A stretch of 64,000 nucleotides of DNA. It comes from a virus. The notes below the pieces were generated by a model. That model was given only the letters and a program-made list of their open reading frames with translations. It did not search any database and had not been told where the DNA came from. A program made the position numbers and the translations under genes. Shown here piece by piece: positions 38,781 through 48,864 of this stretch (the first letter of the stretch is position 1; every line of letters begins with the position of its first letter). Location of the stretch: positions 16,763-80,762 of IMG/VR virus record IMGVR_UViG_3300033182_000595; one strand, given 5' to 3'.

Positions 38781-39794
38781 ATGAAGGTGTCCATATCCAA
38801 AAGAAAGGTTAGGGATAACATAAAATGGGCTTTAACTGTTCATCATGACGGAAAGCGACGAAGAAAGTTCTTCAATTCAGCCATGGAAGCCAAAGCGTTT
38901 GATGTAGTCACTTGGCTTGGTGAGGTTGCCGAAAAAGAACCTGTGGGAGAACAGACATTACTACATGTAGCAAGCAATGAGTATTTAGCTGAGTACTTCG
39001 AGAATAATTATAATCCAGCTAAGCCAAAACAGAAAGGATATCGCACAACCGAAGAGCGGGTAAATAAGTTCCTAACATGGTTTGGTGGAGGTAGATCAGT
39101 ATCGGATGTAACCGTGGAGTCCTACAAGAAGTATGTGAACTCAGGGGACTGGTCAGAGAAGACCAAAAAGGAGTACGGACGGGCTGTCCGAATATTCATG
39201 GCATGGTGTGCGAAAAAAGGTTACGGGCAAAATGTATCGGATTGGTATATTCAGACTAACCCAGATCTGAAAATGACCAAAAAAAAGGTCTTTTTTAAAT
39301 TACCAGGTATTTTGCAGGTAGCAGAAGTAAAATCTCTCTTAGAGGAAATAGACGAGAAGTATAAACCTGCCTTAGCTATTATGTTATTTACGGGGATACG
39401 CCCAGAGATGGAGATGGCTACTTTAAGATACTCAGACATCCGATGGGGTAAGTCTATAGGACTAAAGGCAGAGCATACTAAGACAGGACGGGAGCGATGG
39501 ATTAAGCCACCAGAGAACCTATGGTCATGGGTGCCAAAATCTAAAGGCTTGGTTATGCCATCTTATAACGCACTCAACTTAGCAAGAAGGTGGGCATCCC
39601 GTAGGGTGGGTTTCAACTACCCAACTAATGGTGCCAGGCATTCGTTTGGTAGCTATGGATACTGGAAGTCTTTTGAGTGGGCATTAGATACCATGGGGCA
39701 TATGTCATCCGAGACGTTTCTTAAGAACTATAAGAACAACAGGGTAGATGCGGAATCTGCGTCCGAATATTTCGGAATATGTCAAGCGGGGTAG
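38781..39794 (+). CDS. int: Tyrosine recombinase/integrase beside the att site
   Basis: 337 aa. An N-terminal core-binding region is followed by the catalytic domain: Arg in MLFTGIRPEMEMATLRY, Arg-His in TNGARHSFGSYGYW, His in TMGHMSSETFLKNY and the nucleophilic Tyr in that last segment. The usual His three residues before the second Arg is Asn here, a variation tolerated in some integrases. Position next to a tRNA-Arg core makes it the likely integrase for that site. Confidence 0.9.
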   Translation: MKVSISKRKVRDNIKWALTVHHDGKRRRKFFNSAMEAKAFDVVTWLGEVAEKEPVGEQTLLHVASNEYLAEYFENNYNPAKPKQKGYRTTEERVNKFLTWFGGGRSVSDVTVESYKKYVNSGDWSEKTKKEYGRAVRIFMAWCAKKGYGQNVSDWYIQTNPDLKMTKKKVFFKLPGILQVAEVKSLLEEIDEKYKPALAIMLFTGIRPEMEMATLRYSDIRWGKSIGLKAEHTKTGRERWIKPPENLWSWVPKSKGLVMPSYNALNLARRWASRRVGFNYPTNGARHSFGSYGYWKSFEWALDTMGHMSSETFLKNYKNNRVDAESASEYFGICQAG

Positions 39795-39815
39795 TAAACA
39801 ATATGTTACACCCCC

Positions 39816-39837
39816 GATACACGAAATTTCGTGTTGC
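39816..39837. promoter_or_regulatory. Copy of the 22-bp element with perfect 14-bp palindrome
   Basis: Contains CACGAAATTTCGTG (39820-39833). Located between the integrase and the start of the late structural operon. Confidence 0.6.
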
Positions 39838-39868
39838 AATTCATTAAAGTGTTTTTTAATTCTAAAAC

Positions 39869-40096
39869 ATGGAGGATAGGAAAGTAATGAAAGTAAAGGC
39901 TGAAGCGTTTGACGCATACCAAAGGGTGCGTCCACTACTTGAGGAGTACTTTGATTCCTGGATGATTGTAGGTCACCGTGCGGGCTGTAAAACCAAAATA
40001 GTATTAGCGGATATCGAAAAGGATGCCGCTGACATGAAGGAGCAACTCGCAAATGCCAAAAAATGGAAAGAAAAGCCCGTGGGAGATTCTCGTTAA
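39869..40096 (+). CDS. Unknown protein, 75 aa, first gene of the late operon
   Basis: Start may be ATG 39869 or, better supported by GGAGGATAGGA, ATG 39887. FDAYQRVRPLLEEYFDSWMI then a helical basic end. No family recognised. Confidence 0.62.
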   Translation: MEDRKVMKVKAEAFDAYQRVRPLLEEYFDSWMIVGHRAGCKTKIVLADIEKDAADMKEQLANAKKWKEKPVGDSR

Positions 40097-40430
40097 TTAC
40101 CCACCAGTCTTCGTAAGATTATACGCAAAGGAGCGATCCGGCTCACGGATGCACCGAGCCTTGAGCGACCAAGAGGTCGCTATACGAGGTAATATACCTG
40201 TGGACATTGTTCGCAGGATATCCCGTATGACCACATGGGATAATGTAACAGTTGGTGATGCTCGTAGTTTCTGTAAGGGATGTAACTTCGATCCTTTTAG
40301 CTATTTAGATAGAAACAGGATATCTGCTTATTCTAGGCGGGGCACTTACGCATTCCTGAGAAGAAGCGACCACTGGGAGAATACATTTCTGCCGTTAATT
40401 AAAATATTTCAACATGCCCAGAACCCATAA
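40053..40430 (+). CDS. Unknown protein, 125 aa, upstream of terminase
   Basis: NYPPVFVRLYAKERSGSRMH, then DQEVAIRGNIPVDIVRRISR and a CKGCNFDPFSYLDRNRI segment. Helix-turn-helix-like middle. Overlaps its neighbours. May be an accessory packaging or morphogenesis protein. Confidence 0.65.
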   Translation: MPKNGKKSPWEILVNYPPVFVRLYAKERSGSRMHRALSDQEVAIRGNIPVDIVRRISRMTTWDNVTVGDARSFCKGCNFDPFSYLDRNRISAYSRRGTYAFLRRSDHWENTFLPLIKIFQHAQNP

Positions 40431-41082
40431 GATTAAGACCGATGTTCTAGCCGCCGCACTTAAAGAGTATGACGGGAACTACGAAAAGGTAGCTGAGCAT
40501 TTTGAAACAACCGCAAAGAAAATACGCGAGCGGGTTTACCACGACCCCCAGCTTTACTCGGTATGGGTGAAGAATGGCGTTAAGGAAATGAAGCCTGACA
40601 GCATAGAGCTTATGGAGCGTCAGCATGAGTATGATGACGAGAAGGGAACACGCTTGCTCGAGGCTTTGGATAAAAACAGTAGGTATGTTTTTAATAACGA
40701 CCTAGAGAGTATTCTTACAAATAAAGACAATGTAGAGAAGCTACAGATATTTAAGGACTTCGATGACTCCGTGGGACTACTGATGGCGGAGGCTCTGCGT
40801 GTTACACAGAAGGTAAATATTCGTCAGAATATGAGCCTGTTTGAAGTGACTGAGACACTCAAGGATGCACTTGATGGGGATGATATGGACCCCGAAGAAA
40901 GGATACTTCAGACCAGACTATTTCTCCAGGCAACCGAGCAACAGGGGAAATTCTATGACCGACTACTAAAAGGATTAGAGTTCCAGCTTAAATTAGCCAA
41001 CGAGAAGGATAAGCGAGAAACCAAGAAGAAGCCAGGCTTCCGACCACTAAAGGAACTCAAGGATGCCGAAGAAGAAAACTAA
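40414..41082 (+). CDS. Terminase small subunit candidate
   Basis: 222 aa. N-terminal HTH-like segment (DVLAAALKEYDGNYEKVAEH), long helical middle, basic C-terminus. It precedes and overlaps terL by 20 bases. DNA recognition for packaging is inferred from the position and the HTH. Confidence 0.65.
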   Translation: MPRTHKIKTDVLAAALKEYDGNYEKVAEHFETTAKKIRERVYHDPQLYSVWVKNGVKEMKPDSIELMERQHEYDDEKGTRLLEALDKNSRYVFNNDLESILTNKDNVEKLQIFKDFDDSVGLLMAEALRVTQKVNIRQNMSLFEVTETLKDALDGDDMDPEERILQTRLFLQATEQQGKFYDRLLKGLEFQLKLANEKDKRETKKKPGFRPLKELKDAEEEN

Positions 41083-42604
41083 GGTAGATCACAAGATACT
41101 ACTGGAGAAGTTTGCTCCAGAAGTAGAGACCCTAGACCAAAAGGATACGGAGCCATGGCTGCCATCTTTGACTATCACGCAGAGAAAAATCTTTGATGAC
41201 CCCGCCAAGTACATCCTTGCATATGGGGAGAGAGGTTCCGGAAAAACATACTCTTTGGGTGGGCACAAGCTCGTCCGTCATTGCTATGAAAACTTCAATG
41301 CCCTAGCACTTATTATCGTTGGTGTTAGATCTCAGGCAACTATGGGTGGTGTGTGGCACAAGTTACAAGTAGAGATATTACCTGAGTGGGTGGAGGGTAT
41401 AGGATTAGTTCACACAGACGAGAGGCAGGATACCCAAAAGAACTTATATATAGATATCGAAAATCGTTTTGGTGGGCACTCAAGAGTTTGCCTTATTTCC
41501 ATACCCTATGGTGCTTTTATTAAAGACAGAATTAAAGGTTTTGAGCCTAGCTTAATTTTCGTGGACGAGCTTACCAACTTGGATACGGATGACTACTTCA
41601 ATGCAGTCGTTCAGCAGTTGGGTAGACGCCAAGGTATTCACGGCCCACAACAATATCTAGCGGCATGCAATCCCGACGGGCCGAGCCACTGGGTATATAA
41701 AAGATTCTTCGAGGATCCCTACGATGCGGATGGAAACTGGAATAAGGACTATGCGGTTTATCATGTAAAGATTGAGGACAATATAGATAACCTACCTAAA
41801 GGTTACTACGATCGGATTCAGGAAGCAGTCAAGAGTGACCCGATTGAGGAAGCACGAATGGTTCGCGGGGAGTGGATAGACCGACCAGCTGGAAATGCTA
41901 TATTTGGTCCTTACTTTAATAAGGCGTTGCATATCCGTGGGGACAATAAGAGGGGCATACTCCCTAATAAGAATTATCCAATAGTAGTAGGATGGGACCC
42001 CGGCTCTGTAAACAATGCTGTAATCTTTATGCAGACCTTACCAGGTGCAGATAAGACGATATGGACAGTATTCGATGAGTTTGTAACTATAAACAAGAAG
42101 CTACCATACACTACATTGGTTCCATTAGTTATGCGTAAAATGGCATACTGGAATAGAAAATGTAATCACAAGTTTAATTACATACATGTAAGTGATAACT
42201 CAGCATTCAATCAGTTCCGTGCCAAAACTGGGTCTTACGATGTAAAAGACATAGAGGAGATATCTAGGACTAAGGCGGAGACCTTTAATATGAGTCCGAT
42301 TCGCATGCGGGCGGCTCCAAAGTTCAATGGATCAGTAGAAGCACGGGTAAGATTAACGATAGCTAAGTTACAGTCCGAGGAACTTTTAGTTTCATATCAA
42401 TGCACCAATATAAGGAAGATGTTCCAGAACTTGATATCCGAGAAACCAGGTAAAACATACGACCCCAATATAGCATTTAAACCTAAGAGATCAGTTTATG
42501 TTCACGCCTTTGATGCAATGTCTTATGTAATTATCTATTACGACTCCATGCACTTAGGAAATAGACCCGAACCAAAGACAGAAATCATGGATATTGGGTC
42601 TTGA
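41063..42604 (+). CDS. terL: Terminase large subunit
   Basis: 513 aa. Walker A AYGERGSGKTYS (54-64), Walker B SLIFVDELTNL (about 165-175), coupling motif AACNPDGP, then the RNase-H-like nuclease domain beginning VVGWDPGSVNNAVIFM with the first catalytic Asp and later Asp residues in YIHVSDNSAFNQF and HAFDAMSY. The motor and nuclease translocate and cut concatemeric DNA during packaging. Confidence 0.96.
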   Translation: MPKKKTKVDHKILLEKFAPEVETLDQKDTEPWLPSLTITQRKIFDDPAKYILAYGERGSGKTYSLGGHKLVRHCYENFNALALIIVGVRSQATMGGVWHKLQVEILPEWVEGIGLVHTDERQDTQKNLYIDIENRFGGHSRVCLISIPYGAFIKDRIKGFEPSLIFVDELTNLDTDDYFNAVVQQLGRRQGIHGPQQYLAACNPDGPSHWVYKRFFEDPYDADGNWNKDYAVYHVKIEDNIDNLPKGYYDRIQEAVKSDPIEEARMVRGEWIDRPAGNAIFGPYFNKALHIRGDNKRGILPNKNYPIVVGWDPGSVNNAVIFMQTLPGADKTIWTVFDEFVTINKKLPYTTLVPLVMRKMAYWNRKCNHKFNYIHVSDNSAFNQFRAKTGSYDVKDIEEISRTKAETFNMSPIRMRAAPKFNGSVEARVRLTIAKLQSEELLVSYQCTNIRKMFQNLISEKPGKTYDPNIAFKPKRSVYVHAFDAMSYVIIYYDSMHLGNRPEPKTEIMDIGS

Positions 42605-42610
42605 CTTTTT

Positions 42611-42632
42611 GTAACACTAAAACAAATGTAAC
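42611..42632 (+). promoter_or_regulatory. Copy of the 22-bp GTAACAC element after terL
   Basis: GTAACACTAA then AATGTAAC, 22 bases, with TTGACT ten bases to its left. It precedes the small acidic gene. Confidence 0.5.
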
Positions 42633-42636
42633 AAGC

Positions 42637-42891
42637 ATGCATATGGAATCCATTACCAACTTCGACCTTCAGATGTATCCGGACATTTTAGAGATGCTAG
42701 ACGGGGTTCAGGTAGGGGATGTAGTTCGCATTTCTGGCTCCTTTCAAGTCAAGGAGTTGTCCGACAAGCGATTTACAGCCTCCTTTGACGACAGCGACTC
42801 AGATATCAGCATCGTAAACAAGAGTGAAGACTCCGAGAGCGAAGACGATACAGACGAAGAAGAGCCCGAAACTGAAGAAGCTTCCGGGTGA
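42637..42891 (+). CDS. Acidic small protein, 84 aa
   Basis: Start ATG 42637 (MHMESITNFDLQMYPDILEM) or 42643. VGDVVRISGSFQVKELSDKR forms a possible small barrel; the tail is almost all Asp, Glu and Ser. Possibly a chaperone or DNA mimic; unproven. Confidence 0.6.
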   Translation: MHMESITNFDLQMYPDILEMLDGVQVGDVVRISGSFQVKELSDKRFTASFDDSDSDISIVNKSEDSESEDDTDEEEPETEEASG

Positions 42892-42922
42892 TTCACAGTA
42901 TGCGACATCTGCTTCAGTCATT

Positions 42923-43186
42923 ATGGATGCGCATTATGCGCGTCTGGGCATTAAGAAAAGGTGGAACAAAGAAAGGGTAGATCGTCTATGTGGGTTCTTG
43001 AGAATGAACTACGGAGAGATTGCGAGCTTGCTTCATATGCCACATGCGGAGTTTGTCAGGAAGATTGTATCCCCTCAGCCACTTGATGGGCCACTATGCT
43101 TACTACTTACAATCATCGAGAGAAGATATCTGCATAACTACACAAAGGACACAATAGACAACCTATTTAATTTTACCGATGGTTAA
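42923..43186 (+). CDS. Unknown HTH-like protein, 87 aa
   Basis: MDAHYARLGIKKRWNKERVD, then RLCGFLRMNYGEIASLLHMP and a helical end. HTH-like. The frame is open upstream over the acidic gene, but that part reads poorly; ATG 42923 is used. Confidence 0.6.
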   Translation: MDAHYARLGIKKRWNKERVDRLCGFLRMNYGEIASLLHMPHAEFVRKIVSPQPLDGPLCLLLTIIERRYLHNYTKDTIDNLFNFTDG

Positions 43187-45443
43187 TAAGGACATACTCA
43201 GAAAATTCGGATGCACACAGGAAAGGCTCCGTGAAATATTCACCGCAACCGAAGGAGAAGACCTTTCCACGCGTCAGCATTTTCAAGACATGATTCAATC
43301 AAGGATACTTGAGGGCATTCGTTCATGTGCGGAGCATGCTAAGCTGTATATGTCTGTTGATATGGCATGGGATTCACTGCCTATCAATAAGTCTACCATC
43401 CCTTTATTGCAGTACGCACAGGGTAAAATTAACCTAGATCAGTGCCATGATAAGCTGAACGACTTAGGCGTGGCGGACAAGTTCTGTGAGTATGATGACG
43501 AGGGTGAACTGAAGAACATAAATGCACTTAGATTGTATGAAGTTTCCGTTAATATTATTAGGTCTTATGTTACTCGGCGTGTTGCTGCTCAAGCTAGTCG
43601 ATTCTGTAATCTCTTCCCATACTTCAAGTATGAGCCAAGAAGCACCGCACTCGCAGATAAATTAAGGGCAGATGTCCTATCTCAGCGGGTTGAGATGATG
43701 GCTGAGCAGTTTGGTTATCGCCACCAATTTGAGCAGATTATTAGACATATGTTTATGTATGGTCACTGCGTAGCATTTCCTGAGACTTCATGGACAGAGG
43801 ACATACAATGGAGATATGCAAAAGACGATCTTACTGGAGGGGATGACCTGGAATCTTTTGCAGAGAAAGCGGGAGTTAAGTTTATTACTCCTCACCCAAC
43901 TAGGGTAATTAGGGATATTTCTCAACCACTGCACGATGTAAATAATAACCAAGGTCCCGAGTGGATCGGGTACTGGGATATCGTGAGATACGGGGATATC
44001 AACAAGAATCCAGCAACATGGAACTCTGATAAGATCAGTTTCACCAATAGTTTGTCTTCTATATATAATACATACGCAGACTTCTTTGGATACTATTTCA
44101 AGGATGACATGACCTTCCCCAAGGTGGGGGATATGTTCTCAATGCGTAACGAGCGTGTAGCACAAACAGGATTGTATGCCGCAGAGGACGAGGACAAAGG
44201 TATGTTTGTTACTCAAATGTATATGCGGGTGAATCCAAAGCGGGACAAGCTAGGTGATTACCCACATGATGTTTGGCTTAAACTAACCGTAGCTAGTGAC
44301 GAGACAGTACTCTACGCGGAGTACCTCCCATCGTTGCCAGCCGTATATGGTGGCATAAATGAGAATGATGATCGCATGGCGAATATATCAGTCGCTCATG
44401 AAATCATGCCATACCAAGACCAGTTGACTAATATCTTAAACTCCATGCTCGAGCAGATGAAGATGAGTATGTTCAAGATATTTGCGATCGACCAAGACGC
44501 ACTAGATGACGATGTAAAGGAGTATATCAAGAACGCACTAGCGGACGATAGCTTCTATGCTAAACCAAAAGCGTTATTCTACTCTGGTCAGAAAGCGGCA
44601 GACCTCGGTATCAATAACAATGACTTTATTCGTGTAGTAGATGTACAGAAAGAACTATCCGCAGGGATCAATCAATCGATCCAGGCTATCCTCCAACTGC
44701 TAAATCTCGTTGAGCGTTTGCTGATCCTTTCTCCACAAGAGTTGGGACAGCCCGCTCCTCGGGAGATATCTGCAACAGAGGTAGCAGAGATTGCGAATAC
44801 AACTAATAGTATTTACTCATTTATATCTGAGGGCGTGGACGACATGCGTTCCGCTATGAAAAAGGTACTCTACGAACACTTAGTTAGTTGCTCTTCAGAT
44901 TCATTTATAGTTCCAATCAAGGGTAGGTATTCCGAGCAGATTATTAGAGAAGCTGGATTTGAGGTCGAGACATCTGGTGATCCAACTGCAACCAAAAGAA
45001 ATGTAATTGGTAGACCATCTAGCTTAATATACGAATATTTATTCAGCTCAAGAGATGGAGCAGAGAGAGCAAGAGACACTCAGTCCGCCCAAGTCCTAGG
45101 TCAGATATTCATGCAAATATTACAAGTACCAGACATGGCAAAGTCATTAGGTAAAGAGCGTATATTTAATATGTTCAATGAGATCTTCCGCATGTCGGGG
45201 GCTCACGACCTCAAGTTGGAGATAGATGAAGCTGATGAACAGCAAGATATGTCCAATGTAGGTAACGAGCAATTTATAACACAACTCAGAGAGCAATGGC
45301 CCCAAGTTCTCAAGATGCTGGAAGCTTTAGTCCAAAAGGAAGCACAGGCGCAACAAGGAATGGGACAACCTGGTTCCCGTCCCGCACCTTCGCAACCTGA
45401 GCAACAAGCAATGACATCACCTGAACAACAAGTCCAACTATGA
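43179..45443 (+). CDS. Portal protein candidate
   Basis: 754 aa. No single catalytic motif, but size, position directly after terL and before scaffold and capsid, and the long helical regions with YEVSVNIIRSYVTRRVAAQA fit podovirus-type portals. The C-terminal tail is Gln/Pro-rich. The ATG overlaps the previous gene by eight bases. It would form the ring for DNA passage and tail attachment. Confidence 0.72.
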   Translation: MVNKDILRKFGCTQERLREIFTATEGEDLSTRQHFQDMIQSRILEGIRSCAEHAKLYMSVDMAWDSLPINKSTIPLLQYAQGKINLDQCHDKLNDLGVADKFCEYDDEGELKNINALRLYEVSVNIIRSYVTRRVAAQASRFCNLFPYFKYEPRSTALADKLRADVLSQRVEMMAEQFGYRHQFEQIIRHMFMYGHCVAFPETSWTEDIQWRYAKDDLTGGDDLESFAEKAGVKFITPHPTRVIRDISQPLHDVNNNQGPEWIGYWDIVRYGDINKNPATWNSDKISFTNSLSSIYNTYADFFGYYFKDDMTFPKVGDMFSMRNERVAQTGLYAAEDEDKGMFVTQMYMRVNPKRDKLGDYPHDVWLKLTVASDETVLYAEYLPSLPAVYGGINENDDRMANISVAHEIMPYQDQLTNILNSMLEQMKMSMFKIFAIDQDALDDDVKEYIKNALADDSFYAKPKALFYSGQKAADLGINNNDFIRVVDVQKELSAGINQSIQAILQLLNLVERLLILSPQELGQPAPREISATEVAEIANTTNSIYSFISEGVDDMRSAMKKVLYEHLVSCSSDSFIVPIKGRYSEQIIREAGFEVETSGDPTATKRNVIGRPSSLIYEYLFSSRDGAERARDTQSAQVLGQIFMQILQVPDMAKSLGKERIFNMFNEIFRMSGAHDLKLEIDEADEQQDMSNVGNEQFITQLREQWPQVLKMLEALVQKEAQAQQGMGQPGSRPAPSQPEQQAMTSPEQQVQL

Positions 45444-46810
45444 GCGAAGAAGAAACCGCAACAGAACAAGTAGAAACAACTGAGGAAGCACCAAAGCAGG
45501 AGCAGTCCAATCCATTATACAAGACCCTCTTCGATATCGCAGAGGAAGTAACTGAAGAGGTTCAAGAGGAGGAGCAAAAGGCTCCTATAAGAAATTTATC
45601 AGAAGCAGTAGAGGCGGAAGAACCTGTACAGGAAGCTGTACAAGAAGAGACTGAGCCGGAAGCGGTAGAGCCTGAAAAAACAGAACCTAAGAAAAAGAAG
45701 CTACGCAAAGTAGTAGACCCGGATGTACCAGAAGCAGTAAAGAAGCAACCAGCCTTTCAAGAGCAAGAAGTAGAGGATCACTATATAGATACAGAGGATC
45801 AAGAGTTTATGGACTCATTGATTCCTGAAGAAAAGGTAGTGTACGAAAAAATTCTGTATGCCGACAAGAAACTGGGAGGGGAGTACAAAGGTAAGTCCAA
45901 GCAGTTCAGATCGTTCCTTCAAAAGAGCAAGGACTATATAGAGAAAAAGATGTCAGAGGATGACTTCTATGATCCTTCTCAGGACGAAGACTATACCAAT
46001 TTTATTAAAAAGAATCGCCCAAGCTTTAGTCGGGCTGATGAAGATAAGGCATACCGTGAGATGATTCTGGAGGAGGCTGAAAAGCGAACAATCAGAAAGA
46101 CATCAGATCGTATCGCAAACCTGGAGAGACAGTTACAGAGGTATGAAGTGCAACCAAAGGTGCAACAAGCAAAAGCTAATTTCCGTAAGGTAGCACAGAA
46201 TACGATAATACCCGACGAATACAAAAAGATGCTAGGGGAGGGCAAGCAGGAGGATATCCAGAAGTTTGCACAGGAAAATCCATTTGAGTACAAAATACTT
46301 GAGAACTTCACTCAGCAGTTACTCACATATAGTGATGCACTAACTGATATATTCCTAGATCCTAGCACGCAATTAGACCTGGAGAATAATCCTATTCATC
46401 AAGAATTAAATCAGTGGATAGAAAAGGAGCAGGAATCATTTATACAATCTGGACAAACCGAAGAAGATGGTAAGTTGTTCATGAGAAGAGAGAGGTACTA
46501 CTCCCTACCGGAAAACAAAAGGTCTGAGTACTATACTTGGTCAGATAATGATATCATGAAGATTCTAGCAATCAGATATCAGAATATAGTAAATAATGCT
46601 TTAGACCAACAAAAGAAACAGATGGAAGCGGCGGGTTACACAAAGGCACAAGTTGCGCAACAACCTGCCCCACAACAACCTAGACCAGTTTCTCAGCCAC
46701 AACCTAAGCCACCTTCTGTATCTGCAACTCCCAGGCAAGGCAACACAGTAGATGCTAAGCCAGCTAGTCCTAAACAACAAAATGCACTGCTTGGTGCGTT
46801 AGGTTTGTAG
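45440..46810 (+). CDS. Scaffold protein candidate
   Basis: 456 aa, extremely rich in Glu, Gln and Lys. The N-terminal 110 residues are acidic and repetitive; the middle has coiled coil (RTIRKTSDRIANLERQLQRY); the end is Pro/Gln-rich. Overlaps the portal stop as ATGA and lies just before the capsid gene, the usual scaffold position. Confidence 0.68.
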   Translation: MSEEETATEQVETTEEAPKQEQSNPLYKTLFDIAEEVTEEVQEEEQKAPIRNLSEAVEAEEPVQEAVQEETEPEAVEPEKTEPKKKKLRKVVDPDVPEAVKKQPAFQEQEVEDHYIDTEDQEFMDSLIPEEKVVYEKILYADKKLGGEYKGKSKQFRSFLQKSKDYIEKKMSEDDFYDPSQDEDYTNFIKKNRPSFSRADEDKAYREMILEEAEKRTIRKTSDRIANLERQLQRYEVQPKVQQAKANFRKVAQNTIIPDEYKKMLGEGKQEDIQKFAQENPFEYKILENFTQQLLTYSDALTDIFLDPSTQLDLENNPIHQELNQWIEKEQESFIQSGQTEEDGKLFMRRERYYSLPENKRSEYYTWSDNDIMKILAIRYQNIVNNALDQQKKQMEAAGYTKAQVAQQPAPQQPRPVSQPQPKPPSVSATPRQGNTVDAKPASPKQQNALLGALGL

Positions 46811-46855
46811 ATCCCAAAACATAGTTTTAGCTTTTTCGGTAAGAGTATAGCAAAA

Positions 46856-46869
46856 CCCCAATATTGGGG
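46856..46869. repeat. Perfect 14-bp palindrome CCCCAATATTGGGG
   Basis: Lies in the 158-base gap before the capsid gene, 60 bases upstream of a 22-bp GTAACAC element. No loop, so more likely a protein site than a terminator. Confidence 0.5.
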
Positions 46870-46929
46870 AAATTTGCAAAAAAATCGTAGGTTCAATGAT
46901 TTAGGAGTCTTTTCTGTTATTATTAAGGT

Positions 46930-46951
46930 GTAACACGAAATTTCGTATAAC
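46930..46951 (+). promoter_or_regulatory. Copy of the 22-bp GTAACAC element before the capsid gene
   Basis: GTAACACGAA, then core ACGAAATTTCGT (46935-46946) and ATAAC, 18 bases upstream of ATG 46969. One of the most symmetrical copies. Probable control of the capsid promoter. Confidence 0.6.
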
Positions 46952-46968
46952 ACATAATCAATAATAAC

Positions 46969-48843
46969 ATGGCAACGACAGATCAAAATATAGCTGCGGT
47001 ACCTACCGCAATCTCTGGACCAACCGGTGGATTATCCAACTCAACTCTCATTAGAGATGCTGGCGTAGGTCGCATCATTAAAGTTGATGATTCTACTGGT
47101 TGTACACTTACTAACGCCTCCATTAAGGGTTTAACCCCTGCGGAATTTGAAGCTCTTTCCAATAAGGAAATTGACTTAGCTCGCGTCATCGCAAGCTCTG
47201 CCGAAGCAAAAATGCTCGGTGTCCGCGAAAGAGGATTAGTCGACCTTCTTAACAGCTCGATCACAAACATTAAGCCTTTAATCAATAAGGTAAACATTTC
47301 CGAGCAGTCCATCATTCTTCCATACATCCAACGCCGTCAGCGTTCCGTAATCAACAGTGGTTACTTCGCAATTCGTAGCGGTAAGATTGCTGATGGGAAC
47401 TCCCCAATCTCTGCTGGTTTTGACCGCAAGGGTGGAGACTATGAAGTAACCGTAAATATGGGTGCTTCTGACTGGGCTACTCCAATCGACCACATCGAGC
47501 GTTACTTCCTTACTGGAGGTTTTGTTATCGTTAATCACTGGAGCGGAACCGATCCAATCGAAGTACAATTCCAAATCATTGGTGCTACTAATGCCGACGA
47601 TGCTACTAATAAGCTTTCCCAAGCTAAAGTAACCCTTCGTCCGATTGGTAAGCAAATCTCTGCTACTGGATACACAGATGCCGAGTGGACTGCTCTTGAT
47701 GCAGACTTCAAGGCTCAGTACGCTCCTTCCTATGGTGTTGTACAGACCGTCGCCAACAATGTTAACGACTTCGAAGAATGGTGCAGAAATCAACCAACCG
47801 ACCTCAGCGTTAAGTTGATCGTCAACTGGTTGCAAACCACTCGTGAGTCCCGCACGATTGACCAAACCTATCGTGAAACATTGCAGAAAATCATGAACGG
47901 GGATGTCAACAGCTACCTCAAATCCATGGTTTACACTCCTCTTGCTGAGCAAAACAAAATTGCCGCTCAAGCATCCCAGGAGCAATGGTTGCGTGCTACT
48001 TGGTTCAATCAACCAATCAATGCCGCTCAAACTCCTGAGACTTACATGCAACTTCCTGCGGTCACCGACCCAGAAGATGACACTTGTACGCTCGAGTACA
48101 AATCCAACGCACTTGGTATTAAGGCTCTCTTGGCTGAGTCCAATCGTGTGGTCAACAAAGCTGGTGGTGTTTACACCGTAGAGGATCTCCAAAAGGATAT
48201 CTACTACTTGAAACGCAACCGCGAGCAAGACGGATCCAACATCAGCGTTGTTGATGTAATGACCGACCGCTTCACCTACAACAAGCTTTTCGAAGTATTT
48301 AATCAGTACTACAAAGCTCGTTACGGATGGGGACTTGATCGCAATGCTCAAATCAACCAGCAAATCACTCACAATGGCATCTTGTTGTTCAACTACTCGA
48401 TGTTCGATTTGCCAGAGGTTGGATGTCAGCTTGCTGTATTCCACGACCCTTACTTTGATGACCTCATCAATCACCAGGCTCCATTGTTCGGTGCTACTCT
48501 TGATCCCGATGGTGACAAGGTAATCAACAAGGACGGTGAGCGTTCCGCAATCGCCGCTAATTCCGGTGGGCACGCAAACTACTCAAAGGTTATGCGCTCC
48601 ATGTGGTTCGTTGATTGGTCTGATGTAAAAATCGGTATCGCTGGAACCAACTCCATCACACGCAAGCAACCACATCCCGAAACGGATCGCTTGTACAAAT
48701 GTCGTATGGCTCACAAGGAAACTGAGTACTCACTCCGTTCCACCAAGTGGACCACCATGATGGATGTTCCTGCTCGTCACTTGATCGTTGAAAACTTCGA
48801 TGCTAATTCCGCAGTTGCCAACTGGTCTGACTACATCTCTTAA
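46969..48843 (+). CDS. Major capsid protein candidate
   Basis: 624 aa. Follows the scaffold and has its own control region and its own terminator, as major capsid genes often do. Codon use differs visibly from the neighbours: C-ending codons (AAC, ATC, TTC, CGC, GTC) dominate, as in highly expressed genes. Large beta-rich sequence with VNISEQSIILPYIQRRQRSV and FDRKGGDYEVTVNMGASDW. The family cannot be named from memory. Confidence 0.72.
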   Translation: MATTDQNIAAVPTAISGPTGGLSNSTLIRDAGVGRIIKVDDSTGCTLTNASIKGLTPAEFEALSNKEIDLARVIASSAEAKMLGVRERGLVDLLNSSITNIKPLINKVNISEQSIILPYIQRRQRSVINSGYFAIRSGKIADGNSPISAGFDRKGGDYEVTVNMGASDWATPIDHIERYFLTGGFVIVNHWSGTDPIEVQFQIIGATNADDATNKLSQAKVTLRPIGKQISATGYTDAEWTALDADFKAQYAPSYGVVQTVANNVNDFEEWCRNQPTDLSVKLIVNWLQTTRESRTIDQTYRETLQKIMNGDVNSYLKSMVYTPLAEQNKIAAQASQEQWLRATWFNQPINAAQTPETYMQLPAVTDPEDDTCTLEYKSNALGIKALLAESNRVVNKAGGVYTVEDLQKDIYYLKRNREQDGSNISVVDVMTDRFTYNKLFEVFNQYYKARYGWGLDRNAQINQQITHNGILLFNYSMFDLPEVGCQLAVFHDPYFDDLINHQAPLFGATLDPDGDKVINKDGERSAIAANSGGHANYSKVMRSMWFVDWSDVKIGIAGTNSITRKQPHPETDRLYKCRMAHKETEYSLRSTKWTTMMDVPARHLIVENFDANSAVANWSDYIS

Positions 48844-48864
48844 TTAACTCCTTAACACCTCATT

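Noticed and set aside
47278-48573. 431-codon open frame antisense to the capsid gene
   Set aside because: It mirrors the biased codon use of the capsid gene; no ribosome binding site and no protein-like features.
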